From contig LJZQ01000008.1 of assembly GCA_001314845.1 (NCBI GenBank), positions 1 to 64,000 of the forward strand: a stretch of DNA of 64,000 bases, written 5' to 3'. The translations under genes were made by a program, and so were the position numbers. The DNA is from Marinobacter excellens HL-55. GTDB taxonomy: Bacteria; Pseudomonadota; Gammaproteobacteria; Pseudomonadales; Oleiphilaceae. The number at the start of each line of letters is the position of its first letter. Position 1 is the stretch's first letter. Under the pieces are notes generated by a model, which did not search any database, had not been told where the DNA came from, and saw only the letters and a program-made list of their open reading frames with translations. Positions 50,131-60,911 of this stretch are shown piece by piece.

Positions 50131-51696
50131 ATGAACGATGGGGCAGTTAACAAAACCCGCAGAACTCTGCTGGCCGGCGTAGGAGGCATCTCTGTTGCGG
50201 GCATCAGCGGGTGTTTCGGTGGTAGTAGCGACAACGGATCAACGCTAGTGGCGCCGCCACAAGACAGCCCCACAAAGCCTCCTATTACCGAAGTTCCAGA
50301 AGAACCCATCAGCCCGGAACCCCCTGAGGTCAATGAGTCGATCTTTCCGAGCGACGGCACGCACCCTCCGCGCGGTATTCACGCCAGTTTTGTGGAAGAT
50401 CCCTACACTTCAAGAACGCTGACCTGGTTTACCGATGGTCACGATGAACCCCAGTCTTTCATTCGCTACACCCAGGATGAGTCGCTCGTCGACAAATGGG
50501 GATCAGGGCAGGCATTGCCTCAAAACATGGAAGTCAGCGAACCCAGCGACACGTTTGGCGTTGAGGTGCGAACACACCGGGTAACTCTTCGGGCACTGGA
50601 TCCGAACAGGTCGCTTTTCTATCAGGTAGGATCGGATGTGGGCGGGTGGTCGGGCATTCATACCCTGAAACCGATTCCCGAAGAAAGCTGGCGCTTTGTG
50701 CATTTCGGCGACCATGGCACAACGCCCAACGCTCAGAAAGTTCATGATGAGTTGCTCAGACACCCCGCGGATTTGTGCCTGATAGCCGGCGACCTTTCCT
50801 ACGCCGACGGTAATCAGCCTGTTTGGGATACCTGGTTTGATCAAAACGAGCCGTACCTGTCGTCTCACGTGATGCTTGCAGCGGCCGGTAATCATGAGAA
50901 CAAAGACGGATCGTTTAAAAGCTCTGCTGGTGCCTTTAAAAGTCGGCTATCGCATCCGCAGCCAGGTATATCCGTCACCGCATCAAACCCCGGCAGCACC
51001 TTTTACAGTTTCGACGTTGGGCGTGTTCATTTCCTGGTAAGCAGCGCCGGCGCTGTTATTGAGGATTTTTCGTTACCAGAGGAGCTGATCAACATGGAGG
51101 TTGACCTCTCAAAGGCTGCTATTCGACGCCTGGCGGGTGAGATCGATTTTATCGTTATTTTACAACACTACCCCATTTGGACAGATCAGGAAGGCCGCTC
51201 GCCGGCAAACTTCACACTTGTGTCGCTTCAGGAGCAGATTCTGGTCCGATATGGGGTTGATCTTTTGCTTGTAGGCCATGATCACGTTTATCAGCGCTCC
51301 GCTCCTATGGCCTATGGTTTTCGGAATCCCATCGGCTACATGCAGGTGATGGCCGGCACCGGAGGGGTATCTGTTCGCCTTTTTGACGACAACGGTTTCC
51401 AACGTTGGAGTGAATCTGAATTTGTGGGTATTGGGTTTGTTACCTATGACGTTGAACCGGGCGTGATTCGTGGAAACTTCTGGGGTGCAGCCCCTGTCGG
51501 GCTCGATAATGAATCCCGCCAAATCGTAAACGAAGATTTTGAAATTCGGGACTCTTTTGAAGTTAAGAAACGGTCGCTGGCCTCGATTAAATCTGCTGCG
51601 GTGATGCCCCGAGACCCGAAAATTCTTTTAAAGGATTATTCGATGATCGCTTACCACACGAAGCTCAGGAACCACAGAGACGAGCATGGGTGCTAG
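50131..51696 (+). CDS. Tat-exported purple-acid-phosphatase-like metallophosphoesterase
   Basis: KTRRTLLAGVGGISVAGISGC (Tat-like lipoprotein signal); HFGDHGT, GDLSYADG, AGNHENKDG, VGHDHVYQR. Confidence 0.88.
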   Translation: MNDGAVNKTRRTLLAGVGGISVAGISGCFGGSSDNGSTLVAPPQDSPTKPPITEVPEEPISPEPPEVNESIFPSDGTHPPRGIHASFVEDPYTSRTLTWFTDGHDEPQSFIRYTQDESLVDKWGSGQALPQNMEVSEPSDTFGVEVRTHRVTLRALDPNRSLFYQVGSDVGGWSGIHTLKPIPEESWRFVHFGDHGTTPNAQKVHDELLRHPADLCLIAGDLSYADGNQPVWDTWFDQNEPYLSSHVMLAAAGNHENKDGSFKSSAGAFKSRLSHPQPGISVTASNPGSTFYSFDVGRVHFLVSSAGAVIEDFSLPEELINMEVDLSKAAIRRLAGEIDFIVILQHYPIWTDQEGRSPANFTLVSLQEQILVRYGVDLLLVGHDHVYQRSAPMAYGFRNPIGYMQVMAGTGGVSVRLFDDNGFQRWSESEFVGIGFVTYDVEPGVIRGNFWGAAPVGLDNESRQIVNEDFEIRDSFEVKKRSLASIKSAAVMPRDPKILLKDYSMIAYHTKLRNHRDEHGC

Positions 51697-53019
51697 TTCA
51701 GCAAGGCAGGGTCAGCACCGATAAACGATTGGATTGGACGGTTAAAGTCGATGCAACGGGGTTGCTCCCTTCAACAACGTACTATTACGCTTTCGCGGCG
51801 CTCGGAAGAACATCCCTTGTGGGGAAGACAAGAACTGCCCCTGATACGCACACGAATTGTAAAGACCTCAGAATTGCCAACGTATCCTGTTCGTCGTTCT
51901 GGTCAATGGAGTTCCATCCCTACCGTGAAATTGGTGAACGACAAGATATCGATCTCGTTTGCCACTCGGGCGATTATATTTATGAGTTCGTTGACGACAA
52001 AGGTTGGTTCAGGGCGAGAAACGACCGTTTCGACTTGGACTATGTCGACTTCAGGAAATGGTTTAATCGGGATGAGTGCGCAAGGCGCTATGCTTTGTAC
52101 CGAAGCGACCCTGATCTGATACGAGCCCATCAGTGCGCTCCTTTCACGATCATGCCGGATCAACATGATTTTGACGACGAAGTTGATCCAGATACCGGTC
52201 TGGAATTCACAGAAGCAGATGCGTCGCTCGCAGAACGAATCAAGAGCAGCGTTCTGGGTTATAGTAAATCAAGTCAATATGTCGCAGCTCGGTACAACCG
52301 AGGTCTTGCCTGTCGCTCGCACCTTATTTGGTGATCGCGCATCAGGGCCGGAGCTTTATACAAGCGGTTGGGGTGGTTTCCCAAATGCTCGCCGAGAGCT
52401 CTATGCCTTTATGCGCGAAAACAGCATCATCGATAATGTTGTTCTCTCCGGCGACAGCCACGGCTGGTTCGCCCACGATCTGGTTGAGGACCCCTCGATA
52501 CCCAACTATCTGCCTGCGCTCTCCTCCTCTGGCCCTGGCGGGCTGTTGCAGACCGTCGGTGTTGAATTGGTGCCCAGCTCTCTGGGGCGACCGGGCGGAG
52601 GGGAGGTCGTCGCTGGTATCATCTACGAACAGACCATGGGCCGAGCCGTGCGCGAGGACTATGACAATTTCCATGAAAACTTCGTACCGCTAGGAAAGGC
52701 AGCCATCAAGGCACTTGAGACGGCAGCTAAGCTTGCAAATCCAAATCTCCGCTATTTCAACTGGCGTTCGTATGGTTACGGGATCTCCCACATAACCGAG
52801 AACAGCCACATTTTCGAGCTTTGGGAGGTGGCCTACCCTAAAGCAAACGGGCGAAGTAAACTCATCCAGCAGTTTGATAACCGAAAAGGAAATCCTGGCC
52901 TACTCGCCAGAAATCTCTTTGGGCGCTCCGAAACTGGGGGCACTGACGACGTTGATCGTGACAGCCTGCCACCTGAACAGACCCAAGCGCGCGAATTCAC
53001 CGAACAGATCGATCGCTAG
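51690..53019 (+). pseudogene. PhoD-like alkaline phosphatase remnant, N-terminally truncated with internal deletion/frameshift
   Basis: ORF 51690..52334 (GRVSTDKRLDWTVKVDATGLLPSTTYYYAFAALG) and ORF 52165..53019 (IVNQVNMSQL..., NVVLSGDSHGWFAHDL) cover separate parts of one PhoD-like protein in different frames. Confidence 0.75.
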
Positions 53020-53034
53020 GCAGTCGCCAGATTA

Positions 53035-54960
53035 TCAGGCTTTATACCGCCTTAGGTGTTCTTGCAACCGCTCTGCCAGGTCTTGCAGTGCTTGAGCGGA
53101 GTTGTTGGTTGCACTTGCGTTTTCTTCACTGGTGAGGGCAATTTGGCGTATGTGGTCCAAACGTTTGTTGATGTCTTCCGCCACCATACTTTGTTCTTCC
53201 GCTGCGCTGGCCATTTCTACGTTGGCGCCACGGATGGACTGTGCGGCCTCACGCAGGGATTCGATGGCCACGCCGGCCTCTTCAATTAAACTGCTGGTTT
53301 TTTTCGCCAGCTGGCTCCCGGTGTCAATAACCCCAACAACATCGCCAACGCCGTTTTGCAGCTGCTCAATCTGGGTATGAATTTCCTGCACGGATTCCTG
53401 GGTTCGGCCCGCCAGCCTGCGCACCTCATCGGCTACCACCGCAAAGCCCCGGCCGTGCTCTCCGGCTCTGGCCGCCTCTATGGCGGCGTTGAGTGCCAGC
53501 AGGTTGGTTTGTTCGGCAATGCCCTCGATAACAAACAGTATGCTGCCAATACTAGACGATGCCTCTTTAAGCATTGCACCGGCCTCAGCGGCGCTTTGAT
53601 TGTTATCAAGCTGGTTTGAGATGGCTTGTGTGGTTTGATCTATCAGCGAACGGCCGCTTTCTGCCAGCGAATCCGCCTGTGTGGCTATGTTCTCTGCCCG
53701 GGTGGCGCTCTCTGCAACGGTTTGCGCGGTTGCCGTCATTTCATTCATGGCGGCGGCCACCTGCTCGGTTTCTTCGCTTTGATCGCCAATCACCGCGGCG
53801 GATTGACCGGCAATGGTCTCCAGGTGTGACGCTGATTCTAAAAGCTGATGCGATGACGCTTTGGTTTCTGAAATGGTTTGTTGCAGCCGGTCCAGCAGGC
53901 GATCAAACCCTTTGGCCATTTGGCCAAGCTCGTCGGATTTGCTGGCATTGAACCGAATGGTCATGTCGCCTTCGCCGTCTGCGATGTCTTCAATGGCAGC
54001 AATCATCGACTGGAGCGGGCGCCCCACTACCCATTGCACCAGCAGGCTGAGAATGACGACCAAAATCAACCCGCCGGCTGCGATCCAAAGCAACGATTGA
54101 ACGACTTGTCGTGTAACCAAGCCAGACACCTCGTCCTGTGAATAACCGGTTACAATGTCATATCGCCACGGTTTAAAAAGCTCGGTGCTAAGTTGCCACC
54201 GCTCGGGTGTCGTTTCGAGGATGTTCTCCAGCTCGTCGGTCTGGACGGTGTCTGAGTGCATCCGCACCCTGCCCTGGTCGTCAATTACGGCGATGAAGCC
54301 ATCCTGCAGTACGCTTGCCGCAGACACCACCTGTTCGATTTGTGCCAGGTCTGCTGAATAGCCTACATACCAGATACCCACAACCTCCCCGGCTGCGTTT
54401 TTCAATGGCGAATAGGCGGTGATGTAGGGGTTGCCCAGTATATCAACCTGGCCAAAGTAAGCTTCGCCACGACTGATTGCCTGCCCGGCGGCGCCGCTCA
54501 TGTTGAGTTTGGTACCAATGGCGCGGGTGCCGTCGGACTTCTGAACATTGGTGGAGACACGAATAAATTCGCTGCCTTGGCGAACAAATAGCGTGGCTGT
54601 ACCACCCATAATGTCGGTAACGCCATCAACCAACGCAAAGTTGTTGTTGATTAACTCGTTACCCAGATACAGGCCGGGGGCATTGGTGCCTCCTACCGCC
54701 GACATACCACGAATGCTAGCCGGGCCAAGGTCTTGTCCGCGCTCGATTAACAAGTTCAGTGAGCTGCGTACCCGTTCGAGCATCAAGTTGTTGGTCACCG
54801 AGAAAATTTTGATCACTTCGCCTGTAAGCAATGCACTGGTTTTTGCCACGTCTTCCGAAATGCTGTAGCGGGTGTCGACGGATGAGACAACACTCACGGC
54901 GACAGCAAACACGACCAACAACCCGAACACAGCCGATATGAACACGTTACGAATGGACAT
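53035..54960 (-). CDS. Methyl-accepting chemotaxis protein with periplasmic Cache-type sensor
   Basis: Two TM segments, [11 protein letters not shown]...; HAMP; signalling hairpin [43 protein letters not shown] opens at 55020. Confidence 0.93.
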   Translation of the reverse strand: MSIRNVFISAVFGLLVVFAVAVSVVSSVDTRYSISEDVAKTSALLTGEVIKIFSVTNNLMLERVRSSLNLLIERGQDLGPASIRGMSAVGGTNAPGLYLGNELINNNFALVDGVTDIMGGTATLFVRQGSEFIRVSTNVQKSDGTRAIGTKLNMSGAAGQAISRGEAYFGQVDILGNPYITAYSPLKNAAGEVVGIWYVGYSADLAQIEQVVSAASVLQDGFIAVIDDQGRVRMHSDTVQTDELENILETTPERWQLSTELFKPWRYDIVTGYSQDEVSGLVTRQVVQSLLWIAAGGLILVVILSLLVQWVVGRPLQSMIAAIEDIADGEGDMTIRFNASKSDELGQMAKGFDRLLDRLQQTISETKASSHQLLESASHLETIAGQSAAVIGDQSEETEQVAAAMNEMTATAQTVAESATRAENIATQADSLAESGRSLIDQTTQAISNQLDNNQSAAEAGAMLKEASSSIGSILFVIEGIAEQTNLLALNAAIEAARAGEHGRGFAVVADEVRRLAGRTQESVQEIHTQIEQLQNGVGDVVGVIDTGSQLAKKTSSLIEEAGVAIESLREAAQSIRGANVEMASAAEEQSMVAEDINKRLDHIRQIALTSEENASATNNSAQALQDLAERLQEHLRRYKA

Positions 54961-55021
54961 TGAGCGTTCCCTCAAAGCAATGTATTTTTTCTTGCATCTG
55001 ACCTGGCAACACTGCCTCAAG

Positions 55022-56791
55022 TCATTCCAGAGACCGCTGAGACACGTCGTTCAGCGCTCTGAGTGAGCTGGCGAGGCTTTCGATGCGGCTGTTGGTTTCC
55101 GTTACCAGTCGATTTATTTTATCGGCCGATTGGCTGGATTTTTGAGCCAGTTGGCGAACTTCATCTGCGACCACTGCAAAACCCCGGCCTGCTTCACCCG
55201 CCCTGGCTGCTTCAATGGCCGCATTCAGAGCGAGCAGATTGGTTTGCTCGGCAATCTGGTTGATCGTGTTGACGATGTGTGAGATGGAGTCTGAAGACTT
55301 GAGGACCGATTCCATTTCCCGGTCGGTGACTTCGACGGCCTGCATCTTGGAGTGCACATCAATACCGTAGGCCACGAAGTATTTGATACTGCCCGAGAAA
55401 TCCGCGATGGGGCATACTGTTAACTCAAACCAATGATCCTGACCGTTCCCGTTAGGCATCGCGTAGAAGCCTTTCAACTGCTCCCCACCAAGAAGTTTGT
55501 TGAAATCGTCCTGGCCAACGATGGATTTCAGATTTTGAATACGGGCTTTGGTGGCCGCCTCGGAGGTGTCGCCCAGGCTGAGAAGCATATATCGATTGGC
55601 GCTGGTGAGAGAGCCGTCCAACTGCCATTCGGTCACGCCGTTGCTGTCGCTGATGGCCTCAAACCGCCGGGTAAACTCTAACGATTTTTCTTTTGTGTCT
55701 GTTACATTCGCCTGTATCGAGATGTAGTGCGTCAGGCGACCCTGATCGTCAAACACCGGGTTGATCGCAAGCGACACCCAGTAAGGCTGGTTGTTGCGGT
55801 CGTAATTCAGTATTTCGTTATAGAACGGCTGATTTTCACGAAGTTTTGTGCGTATTTCGTCAACGGTCGCCGGGTCTGTATGGGGCCCTTGTAACAGGTC
55901 TCCGGGGCTTTTGCCCACCACTTCATCTAATGTGTAGCCTGTAAGCTGGGTAAAGCCTCTGTTAACGTACGCGATGGTGCGGTCGGGCTTGGCGATGATC
56001 ACGGCGTTATCGGTCTCGTTGGCCACCATGGACAGCATTTTGAATTCGTCGCGCCGTTCCACTTCTTCCGTCACGTCTTTCAGAAAAGCCGTGTACAGGA
56101 TTTTGTTGTCCAGCCGGATTTTTGACAATGCAAGCGAGGCCCAGCGGCGGGTACCGTCTTTTCTGAACACCGGTACTTCGCGGGTAGTGCCAACGATTTT
56201 ATCGACGCCGGTGTGGCGGTTGGCGTCCACCATGCTGTCGTGACGGTCGCGAATATCGTGGGGCACCAACATTTTGACGTTCTGGCCGAGCATTTCTTCG
56301 CGCTGGTAACCCCAGAGTTTCTCGGCAGCGGAGTTCGCAAAAATAATGCAGTTGTGTTCGTCAATCGTGACCACGGCGTCCAGGGCTTGCTCAAGGGTTT
56401 GGTTGATCATTTCCCGGGAAGTTCGCTCTGCCGTGATATCGCGGATGAACGCGGTGTAGGTGATGGATCGGCCAGAAACAACTTTGTTCAAAGCCAGGTT
56501 TACCCACACCTGGCTGCCGTCTTTACGCGTCATGCGTACGTCGCGGCTGGTACCGACAATCTTATCGGCCCCGCCCTTGCGGTTGCGGTTGATGTGCTCA
56601 TCGTGATGCTGCTGTATGTCTGACGGCACCAGCATTTTTACGTTGTTGCCCAGGACTTCTTTTCTGGAATAGCCCCATAGCCTCTCGGCGGCCGCATTGA
56701 AAAAAGTCACCTTGTTGTTTTCGTCAATACTGACGACGGCGTCCAGACATTGTTCCAGAACGCTTTGAAGGGAGTTTGACCGACGAAACAT
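55022..56791 (-). CDS. Soluble multi-PAS chemoreceptor-like protein (about four PAS domains plus short MCP signalling segment)
   Basis: PAS repeats [33 protein letters not shown] and [73 protein letters not shown]; no TM segment. Confidence 0.92.
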   Translation of the reverse strand: MFRRSNSLQSVLEQCLDAVVSIDENNKVTFFNAAAERLWGYSRKEVLGNNVKMLVPSDIQQHHDEHINRNRKGGADKIVGTSRDVRMTRKDGSQVWVNLALNKVVSGRSITYTAFIRDITAERTSREMINQTLEQALDAVVTIDEHNCIIFANSAAEKLWGYQREEMLGQNVKMLVPHDIRDRHDSMVDANRHTGVDKIVGTTREVPVFRKDGTRRWASLALSKIRLDNKILYTAFLKDVTEEVERRDEFKMLSMVANETDNAVIIAKPDRTIAYVNRGFTQLTGYTLDEVVGKSPGDLLQGPHTDPATVDEIRTKLRENQPFYNEILNYDRNNQPYWVSLAINPVFDDQGRLTHYISIQANVTDTKEKSLEFTRRFEAISDSNGVTEWQLDGSLTSANRYMLLSLGDTSEAATKARIQNLKSIVGQDDFNKLLGGEQLKGFYAMPNGNGQDHWFELTVCPIADFSGSIKYFVAYGIDVHSKMQAVEVTDREMESVLKSSDSISHIVNTINQIAEQTNLLALNAAIEAARAGEAGRGFAVVADEVRQLAQKSSQSADKINRLVTETNSRIESLASSLRALNDVSQRSLE

Positions 56792-57009
56792 GGTTTTATG
56801 AACCTTTGCATAAGCTAACGACGTAATAATGGCTTACGCTCAAGAAATGTCCATTACTCCGATGCGCTAAAACTGTAACGACAAGTAAATGAAAAGTGAA
56901 AAACTGTCGCCTTCATGTACAAAAAACCGCAAATTTTGGTTGGATCGTCTGGAATCTCGTGATTAAAATTTTAACAACTCTGACTAATCTGAACCTTTAA
57001 ATAATCTTT

Positions 57010-58356
57010 GTGGCTAGCATGATGGTCTCAAGCAAACTATTATCAAAGCCGGTTGTGGCGGCGCTGTTTACATTGATAACGGTGCTGCTGGCCACAAGCC
57101 TGCTTACCTACGTCAACGATCGCTCGTTGCAGTCCAACACATCTTCTTCTCTTCGCACGGCCTCCTGGAGTTTGGCGCAGATGGGGCGTGAGGCCAGCGC
57201 CCTGAATCTCGAAATAGCCTTGGCAGCAAATGGCGTAGGTTCCCAAGAAAAATTACAAAAACGCTCTGATATTCTCTGGCGTCGTCTGGACGACGCTCTG
57301 AATAGCCCCGAAGCCAGTGTCGTGCTCTCCCAAAGCAATAACGAACAGGCAATCAGCCAGATTTTCGAAGCTTACCGGGCGCTGGAGCCGAACATCTCTG
57401 GGCTTTACAACGCCGATGAGGCGACTGTTGCTGTTACTGTTGCAAGCTGGAACAGCTTGAATGAGAAGCTCCAACGGCTGATTGAAGACAACTTTGTTGG
57501 GGATGAGACAGCTTTTCTGTCGGTTGAGCTTGAAAGATCCCGAGACCGCTTGGCGAATTTGAGAATTTTTACGCTCAGTCTGTTGTTAATTACCTTTGCG
57601 TTCCTGGCTGTCGCTATTTTCATTGTAAGAAAACAAAACCGGCTGAACTCTGTTACAGGACTCCCTAACAGAGAAACGTTAAGAGACGTCAAGAAAGCTG
57701 GCGCCGAGTATGCGGTGATCTGTGTTGAGATCGCCAATTTTGATCTGGTGCTCAGTGACTTTGGCACTGAAGCAGGTGACGCACTGCAAAGAGACATTGC
57801 CACAAAACTCCGCGATTTGGTGACCAACCAAGACGAAGTTATTCACAAGACCCCGGAAAGCTTCGTAGTGTTGGCGTTTTGCAGGTCAAAGAACATTTTT
57901 GAAGACAAGCTGACCCGCCTGCGCGAGGCACTCTCATTTGACTGGCGCTGGGGCTCTGCCGTTACACGGATCAGGCCGTTTATAGGCGTGGACCCTTCAA
58001 ATGAGGGCTTTTGCCCTGACTGGAACATTCGTTATCAACGCGCTCACCGGGCTCTGGTACAGGCTAAACTTGAAAAGGAGATAGTCGTCATTAGTCAGGA
58101 AGACTTGCGCAAAAAAATCGATCAGGAACGCCGACTTCACGCGGAATTACTACGTGCGTTTAATGGTGAATCGTCTACCCTGACGCTCAGTCTCGTTTAC
58201 CAGCCAATCGTACCCATCGACAGAACCCGGTTTGTTACTGGCTCAGAAGTCCTGTTGCGGTGCCATGATCGTAATTACGGCTTTATTCCGCCTAGCCAGC
58301 TGGTTGAAAACTCATTCGGTCTGCGCTGCCCAAACGCGCGTCGTCAGTTAGCCTGA
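57010..58356 (+). pseudogene. Truncated membrane GGDEF/EAL protein; degenerate GGDEF (TPESF) and EAL cut after its first strand
   Basis: SVTGLPNRETLRDVKKAGAEYAVICVEIANFD; HKTPESFVVLAF; LVYQPIVPIDRTRFVTGSEVLLRCHDRNYGFIPPSQLVE then unrelated residues to the stop. Confidence 0.75.
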
Positions 58357-59080
58357 TATCCGCATCTTCGTAACCCTGATCTCCAGGTTGTTTCAGCCAT
58401 CGATCAAACCAGGCCACGGTATAATAGGTAATCGACGGCCTGCCCCAACCGCCCGCACAAGACCCGTTGTTGACGTCTGGACACCGGGACGATGCCGGGA
58501 ACAATGGCAGCAATGAAAAGTCGAAATGCGTTGTACCCTGAAAACCAACGGTATAGGCCGGAATACCTGCCGCACGCCAGGCATTGAACGCAACTTTGCC
58601 ACCCTGTGAGTCTGGTGGTACCGGGTATGGCAAGGGAGCAAAACCGTAGTCAGCAAAGATCGACATGGCAGGGACCCTTGGGGCAAAGTCCGGCAATGTT
58701 CCCTGGGTTACGGCCAGTAGCAAAACATCATATAAAGGTGGGGGAAGCTGCAGGTTGGTTGCGGTTGTTAAACCCTCGCCTTCAGGAGTAATGAGACTAT
58801 CCCATGCTACTGCTACATCCACCGGGTTTTCGTCGTCCAGAAGCCCGGGCCACGGGGCTGCTCCAGGAGCCTGCACATAACCGTTGGTGATTACAATGGT
58901 GGGTACTGTGCGAGTGTCACTAGCCGACTTGGGCACCCAAACCTTTCCTACAAGTCGCGCACATTCTCTGTCGTAAAAAACGACGTCGGTAACATCAGCG
59001 TCATTCTCGAAAAACGCCTTACCGTCCGGTCCGGCGGCTTGAGGATAGCGATAAGGATCACCAGTACACGGTAGAACCAT
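58292..59080 (-). pseudogene. Remnant of a secreted alpha/beta-hydrolase-like gene, apparently lacking N-terminus and nucleophile region
   Basis: GDPYRYPQAAGPDGKAFFENDADVTDVVFYDRECARLVGKVWVP...TVPTIVITNGYVQAPG then directly ...NPVDVAVAWDSLITPEGEG; no GxSxG visible. Confidence 0.5.
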
Positions 59081-59216
59081 AGGTTGCGCATAACGGAGTA
59101 AGCGGCGAATTCAGAGTGAGAGACAGCGGAGGCAGCCAGCAAAAGGTAGACAACATCAATGCCCAGTATTTCACAAGCAATCCCCAGTAATTCGCAATTT
59201 TGAGAACAAGACGCAC

Positions 59217-59250
59217 AAAAAAAAGCCCGCTTCAGAGAGGCTGTGCGGGC
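59217..59250 (-). terminator. Rho-independent terminator
   Basis: Minus strand: GCCCGCACAGCCTCTCTGAAGCGGGCTTTTTTTTGTG. Confidence 0.75.
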
Positions 59251-59446
59251 AAGTATAGAACAAGCGACTAAAGTCTCAAAAAACGTAATACCGGATATTA
59301 CATTCCGTGAAGACTCGGTGTACTGGTGAACCGTCATGAAGATAACGGTTAAGGCCGGAAACCACACCAATCCACATAATTTATACTATACTATAATTCT
59401 CCAATATCAAGCGAATTTGACAACATCCTTGTGTCATTAGAGGCCA

Positions 59447-60790
59447 TCAAGGATTAACGTTGAGCAACAGGTTTGGAGATCCGTTCAAGTTGGTAAGCTG
59501 ATTGCGGCTGGCCTGCGTGTCCAATTGCTGAGCAACCTGCTGAGGCGTGAGACTTGGGTTCTGCGCAAGCAATAAGGCTACAGCACCCGCTACATGGGGA
59601 GATGCCATGGATGTACCGCTGATAGTGTTGAAGTCGGTATCACCCGTATGCCACGCTGCGGTGATGTTGCTGCCCGGTGCCATAATGTCTACACACTGAC
59701 CATGGTTAGAGAAGCTACTGCGGCGATCCCGGTTATCCGTACTGCCCACCGTAATGGCCTCAGCTACTCGATTGGGAGATCCATTACAGGCATCGGCATT
59801 GCTATTGCCCGCGGCAACTACAACGGGAATGCCTGTTGCCACGACTTCACGTACAGCATTATCCAATGCAGCGGAACTGCCACCGCCGAGCGACATGTTC
59901 GCTACAGCTGGCTGTTCTGCGTTGTCGACCATCCAGTCCAGAGCCTCGATAATCGCGCTGGTAGCACCAGACCCGTTACATCCGAGAACGCGCAAGCCAA
60001 TGACCTGACTCTCCTTGGCTACACCAAACAACGTACCAGCGGCACTGGAAGCTACGTGAGTGCCGTGACCGTTGCAGTCCTCCGCAGAGTATGCAGATAC
60101 GGTGTCTTCGTTACCGAAAGGCACCAGGCCACCGAACAGCAATCCAAGCAGGTCGCCAATCAACGGCAGGCCACCACCACCGCCACCGCCGCCAAGACCG
60201 CCGTCGTCATGAAAGTTGACACCGCTCGCTCTGCCCTGAAAATCGGCATGGGTGGTTCGAATGCCCGTGTCCAATACATAAACGTTTACGCCCTGCCCTG
60301 CCGTGACTGGGTAGGTAAACTGGTTGTCGAGCGGCAAGGTAGTTTGATCAACTCTGTCCAGGCCCCAGGTGGCATCTGGCTGGGTTTGAGTGGCGGCAGT
60401 GCTTATCCAGCTATCTGGTTCTACCGCTTTGACCCCAGGCAATGATTCCAGCAAACGGGCCTGGCGCTCTGTTACCTGTACGGTCGCGCCTTGCATAACA
60501 TTTTGGTAGACGAACAGAATATTTCCACCACCCACAGCGGAGAGGAGTTGCTCGATACCGCCTACCAAGCCACCGGAAACGCCAAGAATGGAAGACAGTG
60601 AAGGATCAACTGTCACAATATAGCGTTGCGCTATGGTGTTGTCTGGGGCTTCGGAAACCTCTTCCTGAACTGGCTGGCTGGGCTTGCTGAACAGTTTCGA
60701 AAATAGACCCGCCTGCGCACTCAGGGGTGCTGCAGCCAATACAAGGGCTACGGCTGACGCCGCAGTTGTCCTGACAGTTACATGTGACAT
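59447..60790 (-). CDS. Secreted S8 (proteinase K-like) serine peptidase with propeptide and Gly-rich insert
   Basis: VNVYVLDTGIRTTHADFQGRA, CNGHGTHVASSAAG, SGTSMASPHVAGAVALLLA. Confidence 0.94.
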   Translation of the reverse strand: MSHVTVRTTAASAVALVLAAAPLSAQAGLFSKLFSKPSQPVQEEVSEAPDNTIAQRYIVTVDPSLSSILGVSGGLVGGIEQLLSAVGGGNILFVYQNVMQGATVQVTERQARLLESLPGVKAVEPDSWISTAATQTQPDATWGLDRVDQTTLPLDNQFTYPVTAGQGVNVYVLDTGIRTTHADFQGRASGVNFHDDGGLGGGGGGGGLPLIGDLLGLLFGGLVPFGNEDTVSAYSAEDCNGHGTHVASSAAGTLFGVAKESQVIGLRVLGCNGSGATSAIIEALDWMVDNAEQPAVANMSLGGGSSAALDNAVREVVATGIPVVVAAGNSNADACNGSPNRVAEAITVGSTDNRDRRSSFSNHGQCVDIMAPGSNITAAWHTGDTDFNTISGTSMASPHVAGAVALLLAQNPSLTPQQVAQQLDTQASRNQLTNLNGSPNLLLNVNP

Positions 60791-60911
60791 ATTCGCTCCT
60801 TGGCTTCTTAGTTTTTATCGAATAATTAAATTTATACAAACTAAATGCAATTTCAATCTTTTTTTGTGCGAAGGCGAAAGTCTTAAGGGGCCAGTCGCCT
60901 GGCCCCGCCGC

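Noticed and set aside
55680-56050. Third PAS of 55022..56791 as a LOV photoreceptor ([15 protein letters not shown])
   Set aside because: The photoactive Cys of the NCRFLQ motif is absent.
58948-59370. 140-aa minus-strand ORF as a real membrane protein
   Set aside because: It overlaps the hydrolase remnant in another frame, spans a terminator hairpin and has no convincing domain.
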